Below, piece after piece: positions 37,392 through 49,449 of a DNA stretch of 64,000 bases (position 1 is its first letter; the number at the start of each line of letters is the position of its first letter). The notes under the pieces were generated by a model, which saw nothing but the letters and a program-made list of their open reading frames with translations, did no database searches and was not told the DNA's origin. The position numbers and the translations under genes were made by a program. The stretch lies in the NCBI GenBank assembly GCA_002914845.1, contig JXTC01000084.1, forward strand, positions 816,540 to 880,539, read 5' to 3'. Origin of the DNA: Trema orientale (taxonomy: Eukaryota; Streptophyta; Magnoliopsida; Rosales; Cannabaceae).

Positions 37392-39380
37392 AATGAGAAT
37401 TAATAACAATCAAGCATGGGATCAACAAAACGTAAGTAAGCTTAGTGAAGCTACACGTGTCATGGGACAAAGGACACAAACTCAAGAAAATGACAGGTAT
37501 TTTGGCTAAAACTACGTGTCATTTGAGCCCCCTTCGACCCTTGCTCAAGCTACGAGTCGTTGAAGACCAACTACATGTCACTTGTTGCCAAACTACTTGC
37601 CGTTTTGGGAGTTCCTCCAGTGAAGCCAAGCTGCATGCCATTTGGATCACATGCAAGCTATGTATAGTTTGTGCACAAGCTATCCACTAATGCTACACAA
37701 TTCTAGAACCCTCTAACTTGCTCATCAAGACCTTGTAGCTACAATCACTTATTGACTAAGTCCTTTTACACTAAGCTAACTTAAGCTAACAAGAGTTTGA
37801 CACTTGATTCTATTGTCCATTTAGAAAAGCTAGCTAATAGGTGTTTGACACCTCAATCCCTTGTAGTAGAAGTCCCCTTATTGTATAAGGAATTCTTTGC
37901 CTATAAATAGAGAGGTAATGCCCTCATTTAAAAACTAACGAGCTTGGACTATCAATAATACAATACCTCCTTCTCTTTCTTTTGCCGTGCTCTCTTTCTC
38001 TCTTCATCTCTCTTTTGGATTTTCATCTCTCCCCTTTTTGTATTCATCCGTGGCTCTCACCATCTCCCACTCCCCATATATTTCCTTTATTAACCACCAA
38101 CCCATATTCTTATTTAATTATATTCATATTACCACTAAATATCACCACCACCTCTTGTTATTTTGTCCAAGTCGTGGGTGTATTACTACCAACATCACCA
38201 TCTATTTCTCATCTAAAGTCACCAAAACCTCATCCTTTTATCGCCACTTGGTTCCCTTAAAATCAACATCTCCACTACTATCTCGGTTTGTTTGATAACT
38301 CGAAGCTAAGTTCCCATTCTTTTCCTTTTTTTCCTTGTTATTATCACCATTAGCTTTGTCTCACTTTTATTTGCATGTATTTTATATAACTTGGTTATCA
38401 AGTCTCTACACTTATACGAGCACACATCTTTGTGTATACATATTGTTGTCCTAATTTTATATAAATATATATATGTATACGTACCCATCTTTGCATGTCC
38501 ATGTATGTGTGAATCTTGATCAACAAGTCTCCTTAGTGTTAGTATTTTTCTAAATATTTATATAAGCTTAATTATTTTTGCATGTATACTTCTTGAACCC
38601 ATACTAGTTTATTCACATGTCCTAGGCCTAATAATTAGTTTTATGTCACTTTCGTACTAGTCAATTATTTTCATACCATTTCCTGCTATTTTTTGTTAAC
38701 TTGTTTTACAAGTTTCCTTGCATGCAGCCTCTAACTCCTGCACTTCAGTGATTTGTGGGCCCCGAGCTACTCTCCTCAAACTCCGTGCTCGACCTGTGGC
38801 ACAAGTTCGAGATTTTGTGTTCTCTTATTAACCTTTACTTATTTCTGTTATTATTATTATTGTTATTATTATTGTCTCTAACCCCTTTTATTTCTATATC
38901 TAACCTCTAGTTGGCAATATGGTCGGTTTATTCGCCTCTGTCAATTAGATTCTATTATCATTGCCGCATTATTATAATCGTTGATCCATAAGCTAATTAT
39001 CCCTGCAACCGCCTACGTACAGGTTCATCGTGAGAAGTGTCGTTCTTTATTGCGACCGCCTATCGGGACTTCGATACGTAGTGTCAGCGTTGTGATAACA
39101 CTTACGTTATTATTACTTCATTATTATTATTATATTATGCTATCTCTGCAACCGCTAACGTGGCAAGGACGCTGTGGGAAGTGTCGTTTTCTATATCGAC
39201 CGCCCATCAGGACTTCGACACGTAGACAGTGTTGTGATAGCTCTTACACCTGTACACTCTTTATAATCTAACTATAATCCCAATTATTTCCTACTTTATT
39301 TTTAATTAATCACAGGTCATATTAATTAATCAGAACACAAGGTCCAAATACCGAACAATGGCTAATTTGAGTTGTTGTCA
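37392..39380 (+). mobile_element. LTR-like block, boundaries uncertain
   Basis: A TATA box (TATAAATA, 37902-37909) is followed by a CT-rich leader (37975-38060) and long non-coding sequence, as in LTR promoters. No protein domain, partner LTR or target duplication was found. A TG start near 37392 and a CA end near 39380 are guesses. It could also be a plain promoter of an unseen transcript. Confidence 0.3.
39003..39250. repeat. Direct duplication, about 145-bp period
   Basis: Two copies (about 39003-39110 and 39148-39250) share CTGCAACCGC, GAAGTGTCGTT, CGACCGCC, GGACTTCGA and ACGTAG in the same order, separated by a TTATTATTA tract. Confidence 0.6.
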
Positions 39381-40079
39381 CGAACCAAATAATTAGTTTA
39401 CAATAATATTAAGTAAACAACTAGTTTGTGTTGCTGTTAAAAAGCAAACAACTATTTTGAATCACCGTCAAAAAGTAAAAAACTAGTTAAATTAATGTAA
39501 ATTTGTATATATGAATGTGTAACGCTAATTTGAATATTAGTTTATAATTAGCTTAATTATTTTCACTAAATTTGATTTATCATAAAATGTAAAATAGCAT
39601 ATCTCAGAGAGAGAGAGAGGGCAAAATAGTCCAGGCATAATTAAAATGAGTACGACACACTATGAAAAAGCAAAGGGGAAATCTGATACAGGCAGCCCAA
39701 ATAAGGACAATTGGTTTAATTTACTCAAAAAATAAGGTGGCAAATATGTTTAAACAATTAACTTGTGAAAAAATGAGTTATTATTATCAGCTAGCTTGTT
39801 AGAAGAAATAAAATAGACATGTGGCAACTGTAGAGATCAGTAAGTGCACATAACACCATAATAAGCCAAGTTAATAAAGAGGAAATTAAATATAATTACC
39901 ATTAGTTATTAGGTATGCAATTATTAGTCGGTAATATTATATATCATCAATTCTTCTATTACAATATTTTAACATATTTCACCATAGTATCTCTTACTAT
40001 TATATGTCAATAGAGAAACTAATTCAGTGTTTTCTTTTAGTACGTTATTCTTTTTAGTTATTATTTTTTTAAGTGAAGG
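39381..40079. other. AT-rich intergenic, no gene seen
   Basis: Begins with the ACAACTAGTTT words shared with 30 kb and 37 kb. The remainder is featureless apart from a short GA repeat near 39606. Confidence 0.4.
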
Positions 40080-41250
40080 AAGTCCTTTTTATTTAATAAA
40101 AGAGTAGAAATCCTCATATATACAAGACCAGCAACACAATCTAGAATACAATTAAGCCAAACCTCATCTATTATATAATTAAAATTGAAATGAGCCAGGT
40201 TATGAGCTACAGTGCCATTTCCTTATCTAGGAAGAATAACAAACAGTGCCCAACAAAGAAGCTAGATAAAGAAAATCAGCTATGATAGAGCTTTTAGGAA
40301 AAGAATTGCTTTAACAACTTTGATTGCATATGTTTCCATCATTCGAACTGGAAGATTTGAATGAATACATAATTGGAGGCCTTCCTTGATAGCAATACAT
40401 TCCGCAATGTAAGCTGAGAAATCAGAGACTCTTCGAGTAGTCACCTCAAAAAATCTTACTTAATTTTAGTAACGACTAAAATTGTGACTAAATATGAAAA
40501 ATTCATGATACAAAAAATGTTATTATATTTATGTCGTGACTCAAAACTCGGTGACTAAAAGTTTTAGTCACAAAAACGACAATTTGTTGTGATTAAATAT
40601 ACTTTTAATCAAAATAAATTTCATTATTATAAACAAAAGATTATGACTAAAAGTATATTAGTAACAACTTGTAACTAAGTTTCTACTTTTAGTCACAAGA
40701 AATTAAAAAAGAAATTAAAAGTTGTGACTAAATGTCACTTTCAGTGATAAACAAAAATTGTTGTGACTAAATGATTTTTTTATAGTGAGTGGCCACAATC
40801 ATGCTCGAGTCATCATGAACAACTAAGCGAACACCAATATGGGGAGAACCCGTTGCCACAGGGGCATCGACATTCAGTTTCAAAATTGCTGAAGGCGGTG
40901 GTGTCCACTTTCGGGACCGAGTATTTCCTGCACAACTTAATGGCATAGTAGTTCTGAGTCTAATCTACTAAACTCCTACCACCATGAAGACGCATCTTCT
41001 AAAGACAGCTTCTGGTCATCGAACTCTTCCGTCAATATGAACGACACATTTCTGATCATACCAAATAGGCCGGAGAACGATGCACCAGAGCTCGAAATCT
41101 GCCTTTGACAACTTGGTCTTCAATCTTCATATATAGCAAGTAAACAATATGCTGCAGAGTACTTACCACTGCAGCTGGATATTATACCTGAAAGCTTTAT
41201 AACCCGAACGGAAAGATAAGAACCTCGAAACGATCTTCCATGTTTGTTCT
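40080..41250 (-). pseudogene. LINE (non-LTR retrotransposon) 3' end with RNase H domain
   Basis: Read on the - strand, about 41110-40960 gives a segment like that just before the RNase H domain of plant LINEs (DFELWCIVLRPIWYD). From about 40920 it continues into an RNase H-like domain (LKLNVDAP, then AECIAIKEGLQL and finally VAHNLAHF near 40200). A CACTA-type MITE interrupts the domain at 40442-40787. The 3' end is an A/T-rich tail at about 40070-40100. No intact reverse transcriptase is present; this is a 5'-truncated fossil. Confidence 0.7.
40442..40787. mobile_element. CACTA-type MITE inside the LINE fossil
   Basis: 346 bp. Ends are CACCTCAAAAAATC and GATTTTTTTATAGTG (reverse complement CACTATAAAAAAATC), with a perfect 3-bp target duplication AGT (40439-40441 and 40788-40790). 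Repeated GTGACTAAA and TTTAGTCAC words fill the interior. Removing it restores the flanking RNase H reading. Confidence 0.8.
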
Positions 41251-41259
41251 ACCCAGGGG

Positions 41260-42060
41260 AATAATATTCATGATGGTGCCATGATCAACAGTCCACATAT
41301 AGTCTCCTCTATTTTCTCCTCATCGCACTCACCGTATTTTATAGGATCCAAAACCATCAACTCGATCGCTATTTTATTTTTTTTTTTCATTTTTAATTGC
41401 TTGCTTCTTCTCAGTGTTGAAGTTAAAAGTTCAAACAGTATCCTACTCTTGTACATTTTTCAAAAGAAAGATACACATGAAGTTTCAACAAATTAACCCA
41501 TGTATCAATATAATTAATTCATAACTTTTTAAATTGAATTGTATGCATCTGTGTATCTTGCAGTTAATAATAAAATTGTTCCAACCGATATTTCTAAGTA
41601 AAAAAAAATATGCAAGGAAAATGGCAGAAAATGTGTTCCGAGTACAAAATTAAGTACATACAGCTATAATCCAGGGGAATATAAAAGAAACGGATTTTAT
41701 TATTTCAAATATTACACACACATATTGATTACACAGAACATGAATCATTCTCAAACATGTCACCTTCAAGCTAGTTACTAATAGGTCTTAATAGGACTCC
41801 TTTGAGGTAAGACTCAAAGTTATATGCAAGTCCAGAAACTAACACCCAGGACATATACGTGTTTTAAGAAACCAAATCCAAGTCTAAATAAGCACAATCC
41901 TATACTTTATCACTAACTGTATCACCAGTAGTATTTAACCAATTACAAAGTTACATGTCAATATAGCATGAGATCACCCGCATATTATTAAATACACGAA
42001 GGCTCATACATACGCATGTTACGAGAGTTACCATCTAACTGGTTGAAAAACCAACGGTGA
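41260..42060. other. Intergenic downstream of the terpene synthase
   Basis: No gene supported; AT-rich with a T-run at about 41375-41388. Confidence 0.4.
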
Positions 42061-42068
42061 TGACAGAA

Positions 42069-42074
42069 TTTATT
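42069..42074 (-). promoter_or_regulatory. Candidate polyadenylation signal of the terpene synthase
   Basis: AATAAA on the - strand about 55 nt after the stop codon. Plant signals are loose, so this is only a plausible near-upstream element. Confidence 0.35.
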
Positions 42075-42128
42075 TAATATTTTTTATCTAACTTATTCCG
42101 TTCAAACAACCTAATGAATTATATTCAA

Positions 42129-45100
42129 TTAGGTATCGATATAGGGATTGATGAGCAGAGATACTAGTAAATCCTTGAGCAACATTCCTTGTGTAAAACC
42201 ATCTCCCTCGCTATACATCTCATGGTTTACACGCACAAGATCGATAACTCGCATTAGGAGAGGCATTGGGATAGTGGTCGGATAGAGGCACTCTTCATTG
42301 AGGTCCTTCCACGCATCACTGACTTGTTGGCTCAGTTCATCTATAGCATCTTGTTCTGTTGAGCCATATTGTTTCATGTGACATTCCACAGCTGAAGCAA
42401 CTATATGTCCTGATCTCCTTTGGTCGGACTACAACATCAAATACAAATTAGTATATATATATATTAGGGTATAAGTGAAAAGTGTATAAAAAAATTAAAT
42501 TTTACAGAGTTCACAGAAATTTATATTAAACCTGTTTGTGATAGGTTTTAGTTTTGGTTTTAAGGAGTTATAATAACTAACAAACACAATTAATTTATAA
42601 TAACTTTAGTTGTTAATTATAATCAACAATCATATCTAGCGAAAAAGTATACGTATATTTTTATGCATGCATATGTACCTTGTGGTAGGCAATGTCATTC
42701 ATAACCCTGCCAACTATTGACATAGACCTTACCATCTTAGGCTCAGGGTCGGTAAAAACCCAATCCAAGGAGTCTTTAGTAACTCCATCTCCCATTCCAA
42801 TGAAGGCCATTACAATGAGCAAAAAAGACCCAGCGTTATTAAGTCCAATGGGCATATATTCGTCTAACATTGGTATATGTTTCTGGTGTAACCATTTGGC
42901 TTCATGGAAGTAAGCTCTAACTTGCTTTTGCAACTGAAAAAGACAATCCAACCATTCAGTCAGTTTATGGTTCTGTCTCTCTCTTTTCTTGTCTTTTCTT
43001 TCAGCAAAAAAGTGGAATACAAAAAGAGGTCATAGTCAGACAATATAATAAGCTGTTATACATAAACATAGACCTTATTATATTAATTCCTCTCCTTTTA
43101 CGTAATTGTTTGTTTTATATATATATATATATATGGACAAAGATGTTTACCAAATGTTCGAAATTAAGCCATTTGATAAATGTCGTTTAATGTACTTTAC
43201 AAAAATTATACAAGCTATTCGAAAACGAACTCAGGTTGACTTGCTAATTATTTATTGGTAAAAGACGTACCCCCTTCTTAGCATAGCCAACGCAGTATGA
43301 TCTTCCCTTAGAAAATTCTTCAATTTCAATGTAAAGATCCAAGAGTGCCTTGTAACATAGTTTCATGTACTCTGGCAGTTGGTCAACGGCACATATATCC
43401 CACCTAGTGAAAGGATAAAGACGTGTGGTGAATCTGTCAATTAACCCTGGCGAAATATGTATATTTGTATTCAGCTGATTTATAAATTTAGTATATATAA
43501 AATATAATTAGGTTCAAACCTTTCTATTGCTTCAGTAAAGGGCTCTAGTTCTTCAAGTGTGCCGAAGCTATCATAAATATCATCGATAATGGTGAGGATA
43601 GCAATTAATTTGGTTATTATCATTCTGATACGGGAATTTTGGGCCTCAAAAAACACTCCCAATGTCCAAAAGTAGCATTCCACTATCCTGTCTCTTGAAA
43701 AAGATTGCTTGCTTCTATAATCAAAGTCCTTCCACCACCTTACAAAAAGCAATCAAATCATTCTACGACTTAAACACAAATTTTGAACAAAATATAATTT
43801 ATTTCGTTATACATAAAAAGGAAAAATAAAATCCGCTTCTAGTTATCAAAAAAGAATGTTAATTAGGGTATAATTGCAGGTTCACCATATTTATATTGAC
43901 ATAGACTCGTGCATTTAGATTCCTTAAAAGGGTCCCAGCCATAACAATGAAAAGAGAAATAGGAGCACTTGTGGTTATAATGCTTAGTGCCACATAGATA
44001 TGAAGCCCCACCACTAATTATATGTAGGTATGCCTAAATTCAGATATAGGTATGTCTCCATTTATGTATGGTGTTAAACACCACAAGTGCGTTTTAGTAT
44101 TTTTCTTATGAAAAAAGGAAAAGAGCGTGCTCATTACAGCTCTGTGTACACTTCAGAAGCTAGTTTACAAAATGGTACTATATCAGGGTAATCTAGCTTG
44201 ATGGTAACGATAGAGAAGACGATCATTTTAAGTTTCGTGACTGTCTATTCTAGATGCTACTACATATATATGGGTGATTAATGGATCCGCACTCAAATTC
44301 CCGAGTATAACCAATTAATAGTGGAAATTGTTAAGTAAAGTGTTAATAAATAACTAACCTCGTAATGTCACTTAACTCCTTCTGATGCATTTTTTGGAGC
44401 AAGTTGAAATCTAACTTTGCCAGAGTTAAAAGAATCTCACTATGAGAAGCGTCCTGATGGTACATGGACATGTAATGCCTTGCCTCTCGTCTTTGTAAGC
44501 TCTTTCTTATAGGGTGCTTTAAGGAATGGTTCACTTGGTCTAAAAGAGGAGAGCTTAATTGGGATGCTATAGATTCAAGATGAGTGGTTGTGAAAATAAA
44601 TGCATCATCTAATATTTTCTCTCCATGCACTCTGAGTTGAGCAGCTTCATACAAGTTTAACATTCCTCGAATATCACTTGCAAGTGAATTCTCAAATTTT
44701 CCTTCGTTATTTTTAAACTTGTTGAACACGTCTGCTTGATCAATCACCAATGAAATAAAAATGTTGTTACATAAGTGTGACATAAGTGTGAAATCAATAC
44801 CAAACATGTTGTTATTCAACCAATGAAATAAAAACAGAAAAATATAACAGTTGTTTTCTTAATTAAAGTACAATCTTTTCATTGCAAATTAATTAGTAAA
44901 CAAAGAAATAAAACTCTGTGTCTAACTTTTATAAGTCACAACTCATATTTCTTGTGATAATTGGATTTGACTGAAACATATACACTGAAAGGCATATTTG
45001 TTTTCAAGAGAAAAAAAATACGATGTTTAATCTTTCGCAAAAATAAAAAAAAAAAAAAATACAACTATTATAAATTCTGAAAATACAAGTTAATTAAATC

Positions 45101-47225
45101 CTACTAGATTCACATATATGACCAAAATTGAAGTTAAAAAATTTTCAAAAATGACATGTTTTAATTTTATTTTTTTTATAGAAAAATGTCTGACTTTTAA
45201 AGTAAGATAATATAAATTACAAAAAAAAAAAATTAATAATAATTTTTTGTATGTTTGAAACTATTGTAATGGAATTTCTGAAAGTTTACAGCCTATTGAT
45301 TGGTCCAGATGATTTCCATTTGAAATAGGCTATTTAAAAAAAATCATATTTTTGCGCCATTGACAATTTTAAACGATACGTTTTTTTTCACAATTTTAAA
45401 TCCAATTTTAATGATATATATATATATATATGAATCAAGTGATATTTGATAGGAAAAACAAATAAAAGATTTTATTTGGTATTCGTAAAAAAATGTGGAT
45501 TCTTTCGCTAACATGTTAAATATCGTGGTTTTATATTTTGTTTTGAATGTCATCCATGCTGTTTAATAATAGAAATAATGAGTATATGAAAAAATTGTGT
45601 AAGAAAAACTAATCAAGCTATTTGAAAGGATTTTGTTCCCCCTTATAATTTAAAGCGGAGTATGTCAAAACAAAAAACAAAAAAAAGAAAAAAAAACAAA
45701 ACCACACCTTTTCACTAATATCAAATAAAACCTTTAACTTGTATTTTTATATCAAATCTTGCCCAATCTATATATATAGACAAAATTGTAGTTAAAATTG
45801 TTGTAAACCAATGTTTTTCATTTTTAAAATAAAATACCAGAATTTGAAAAAAAAAAGAAATTGTGTATTTGAAAGTTATTATAATTGGATTCCTAATAAA
45901 TTACAAATCATTTTTTGGTCGAAATGGTTGACTTCCTTTGTGGATGCTAATCGATAATTTTAAATAATAAAAATATTTTTACAAAAATTTAAACTTTAAT
46001 TTTGACCATATATTTGAATCCAATGAGATTTGATAGAAAAATACAGATAGAAGATTTTATTTTATATTAATAAAAATGATCTCTAACATTTAAAGTAAAG
46101 GAAAATGAAATCCGTAAAATTTCAAACGTTGAATGCATAATACAACGTAGATAAATAGAAAAAGGAAAAATTTAGGTGAAAATATTTTAAATTTGATGAA
46201 GTTGATGTACATTTTTTATATTTTATAGCTTAATGTCTAAGTATATATACTTTTAGGTATATTTATCTACCAATTTCAGTTAATGTACTGAGCATACAAA
46301 CTTTTATGTTTGCTATATAATATTTTATACTTGGTATATAAATATATGTACCGGATATTTTACTATAACATTTGAAAAATAGATATTTACTTAAATTAGG
46401 CCAAAAATTCGATCATTTTGCTATAAGACCTATATATAATGGGATCGTCAGTGTATATAGTTACACATACATATATATATATAGATATGGGGTCGAATGT
46501 AATTCTCTTAACAAGACTAATCCCGTTTATGATTTTGCTAATAAAAGTCACGTTTGTCCAATACCATGTTAGTTGAAAGTGACATGTGTTAGCTAAATCA
46601 TGGAGATAATCGATCCTATTAAGGGACTACATCTGTAGCCTACATAGAAATATTAATAGATATGTTCTTTTCCTTACCACTGGACGCATTATGACCTTGT
46701 TGTCTAAGCAATCGAAAGCGAAGAGCAACAATGTAAAGGCCATCATCATCACAGCATTTTTGGTCATCATAGTCATGAAGATTGTTATACATCTGCAGCA
46801 AAACTGCTTCAATCTCTTTTTCAAAATAGTAAGAAACCCCCAAACGTTGAATAGCATCAATTAATTCGAGCTTTTCTGAAGGGCTTTTAACAGAATCATT
46901 GACCTCAATTATATTTCTCTTCACTTCTTTCTTCAACTCGAGAATCTTTTCACTAACTTTCTTATTTTCCATTTCCTGAACAAAATCATGCCAATTGAAA
47001 TAATAGTTAAATGATCGTGCGAAATATAAGTGATCGCGTAAAATAATCGACTTTTTATAATTAAGTATAAAAAAATTAAAAAAAAAAAAGATTAGGATAT
47101 ACCATGATGGGGTCATTAGGAGCACATGACATGAAATAATCACCCCAAATGCTTGGACTAAAGTTGGCCGAATTTGGGCGATTATTAACAACAGTTAATG
47201 TACTTTTAGCTTCACCAGAAGACAT
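42129..47225 (-). CDS. Terpene synthase, TPS-a-like, seven exons, intact
   Basis: A class I terpene cyclase, probably a cytosolic sesquiterpene synthase: it ionises a prenyl diphosphate (likely farnesyl) and cyclises the cation. Exons joined by GT-AG introns: 47225-47103, 46975-46678, 44731-44359, 43738-43520, 43403-43271, 42933-42679, 42428-42129. They total 1701 nt, 566 residues plus TAA, with every junction in phase. The exon count and the 219-bp fourth exon are typical of the family. No plastid transit peptide is seen. The N-terminus has R16-P17 then nine residues before W27 ([12 protein letters not shown]), one more than the usual eight. RDR at 280-282 and DDIYD at 317-321 are intact. 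The second metal motif is N461-D-I-A-Y465-H-K-S-D469, where relatives have Ser/Thr and Glu at the last two ligand positions. Intron 2 is long (1946 bp). Product and activity cannot be read from sequence; TPS-a placement is inference. Confidence 0.93.
44732..46677 (-). other. Expanded intron 2 of the terpene synthase
   Basis: 1946 bp against 116-620 bp for the other five introns. It contains a degenerate direct duplication: 45110-45500 and 45775-46075 share, in order, CCAAAATTG-like, ATTGTAATGGAATT-like, GACAATTTTAAA-like and AAGTGATATTTGATAGGAAAA-like words. A (TA)n tract lies near 45412-45430. Confidence 0.7.
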
Positions 47226-47344
47226 TTTCCTTGAATTTTTTCAAATTAAGCCTACACTTTGATAACGATTTAGAAATAGCTACTGTGTTCTATTTCAAAG
47301 ACTAGCTAGCCCAAGCTGTTGATAAGAATCGTAAACAATAGGCC

Positions 47345-47352
47345 AATTTATA
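47345..47352 (-). promoter_or_regulatory. TATA box of the terpene synthase
   Basis: TATAAATT on the - strand, about 120 bp upstream of the ATG, within a block conserved in the duplicate promoter (63210-63217). Transcription would start near 47315-47320, giving a leader of about 90 nt. Confidence 0.6.
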
Positions 47353-47698
47353 GAGAAGTTTGGACCGAATGTACTAACAATGAACTTTCCCAAGAAGCAG
47401 GCATTAGATTGGATAGTAATTAAATAATTAATAATATAAGCCGTCATTAATTGTATAATATATTGGTAAATTACTAGTGTAGATATGTATTGACGACTAT
47501 GCATAGAACTGCAAGGACTTGGCGGCCGGACGACGCGATTTAAAAAGAGGAATAAATTAACTATAGGCTGAGAGTCAATTTGGTGTTTGGAAATTTCTTT
47601 TATCTTTATTAAACAAAGACTTGCTTAAAACTAATACTACCACGAGAAAGTTACTATTGATGAAAATGTTCCAAAAGCAAGAAAAAGTGATGAGTATA

Positions 47699-48168
47699 GG
47701 GTTTTTGGCATGATTAGTCCCTGAATTTTTCGATAATTTGCAATGTATCCCCTGAACTTTTTTTTTTGGCAATTAAGACCCTGAATTTAGAATTTTTGGC
47801 AATGTATCCCCTGAACTTTTTTTTTTGGCAATTAGGACCCTGAATTTAGAGTTTTTGGCATGATTAACCCCTGAATTTTTCGTTGATTTGCGATTTATTT
47901 TTTAATTGTTTAAAAATTTGAATATAACTCGGGGGATATATTGCAAATCAGTGAAAAATTCAAAGACTAATCTTGCCAAAAACCCTAAATTCAAGGTCCT
48001 AATTGCCAAAAAAAAAAGTTCAGGGGATACATTGCAAATCTACGAAAAATTCAGGGGCTAATCATGCCAAAAATTATAAATTCAGGGTCTTAATTGCCAA
48101 AAAAAAAAATTCAGGAGATACATTGCAAATCATCAAAAAATTTAGGGACTAATCATGCTAAAAACCCT
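47699..48168. mobile_element. Foldback element upstream of the terpene synthase
   Basis: About 470 bp made of two long inverted arms. The left starts GGGTTTTTGGCATGATTAG and the right ends CTAATCATGCTAAAAACCC, with an asymmetric centre near 47890-47950. Each arm repeats CAATGTATCCCCTGAACTTT and GGCAATTAGGACCCTGAATT words. TA flanks both ends. The duplicate promoter lacks it, giving an empty site. A transcript would fold into a hairpin with a stem of roughly 200 bp. Confidence 0.8.
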
Positions 48169-48174
48169 TAAATG

Positions 48175-48366
48175 CCAGAGGCAGAGCCACATGCATGCCC
48201 CCTGACTTTCCCGACTTTTGATTTATGTAATTTTCTTTTTTCTAAAATTAGCATTTGACCTCTTTAAATTTTGCCTTTTGTCTCCTCTGTTTGAATTAGA
48301 TCATTATCACATATGAAGCTTATCTGATTTATGCCTTCCCTAAATTAAATTCCTTTCTCTGCTAGT
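48175..48366. mobile_element. hAT-like MITE shared by both promoter copies
   Basis: Begins CAGAGGCAGAGCCAC. Its counterpart at 63556-63764 begins CAGGGGCAGAGCCAA and ends TGCTCCGCCTG, so the ends are roughly inverted. It is present in both copies, therefore older than the duplication. The target duplication is unclear. Confidence 0.5.
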
Positions 48367-48490
48367 GATAAATACCAACAAAGTTTGACAATGGCCCTGA
48401 GAACGACAATATTAAAAGAATATGAACAATAACAAAATGAGAAGCAAGAATAGAGCAGAAAAATACAAAATGGGGTAATTGGCACCTAAC

Positions 48491-49441
48491 CAAGGACGGA
48501 GCTGAATAGGGGCGAGTGGGGGCAATTGCTCCACTGGATTTTTTGAAAAAAAAAATCTTATATATAATGTTTATAATATATATATATATATAAACGAAAA
48601 AAAAAAATTATTGGAGGATAGTAGCATGAGATACATTATTTATGGGGCTAAGTATCACCTCTCAACCCAAGCTCACTTGCTCATATTAATACATTAACTC
48701 ACCCTACTCTTTTGAAGGAGAAATTAGAGTAGTTGTCCCTTTTTTACAGTTAGTTTTAATAAATATATATTTTTCTCTTTTTATGTCTAAATTATTTAGT
48801 ATATGTATTTTAACACTTATGTATTTATACTTTTTTGTACTAAGTATATTAGTTTTATACTAGGTATATAATATTTCACTCTTAGTATATTTTACTGATA
48901 TATCAATCATTTTACTACAGTATTTGAAAATAGGACATTTACTTTAAAAAATGGGTCCAAATTCGATCATTTTGCTATGAACCCTGATTTAAACTAGAGA
49001 GCAATTTACGGCAAAAGTGATATTGAAAAGTTATGTAATAAAAAAGAGATCAAAAAAAAAAAGAAGGAAAGGAAAATGCTATAAGCTAAATAGAAATTAG
49101 GATTCCAAAACATAGAAAATCAATTTTTCTAAGTCACCTAATTTGGCAATATAGTAGAATAATACAACTGAGAACTTGTTTGTAACTTGGCAGATTCCTA
49201 CTTTATATTTGTTGCAAAAGATTAGCAGATAACACTACCGATAAATGACAATTTAATCGTCTATTAGTATTAATGATGAGGTCATTATACAATATAAAAA
49301 CACATAAGAAATAATTGTAATATGTCAAAATTAATTATATCATTTTAAATACTTTTTTCTGCTATTATCTTGTTCGAAAATTTTTGCTTTTTCGTTAACT
49401 CATGCATGCCCCACTAGATTTTAGGTCTCCCTCTGTCTCTG
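48491..49441. mobile_element. Non-autonomous hAT-type element, 951 bp
   Basis: Ends CAAGGACGGAG and CTCTGTCTCTG (reverse complement CAGAGACAGAG, 8 of 11 matching). A perfect 8-bp target duplication CACCTAAC lies at 48483-48490 and 49442-49449. The duplicate promoter has a single related site (GGCACCTTACG near 63886), an empty site. No coding region inside. Confidence 0.85.
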
Positions 49442-49449
49442 CACCTAAC

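Noticed and set aside
37982..38295. Two overlapping frames of about 100 codons after a TATA box
   Set aside because: Composition is pyrimidine-rich leader-like with no domain; more likely LTR or leader sequence than a small protein gene.
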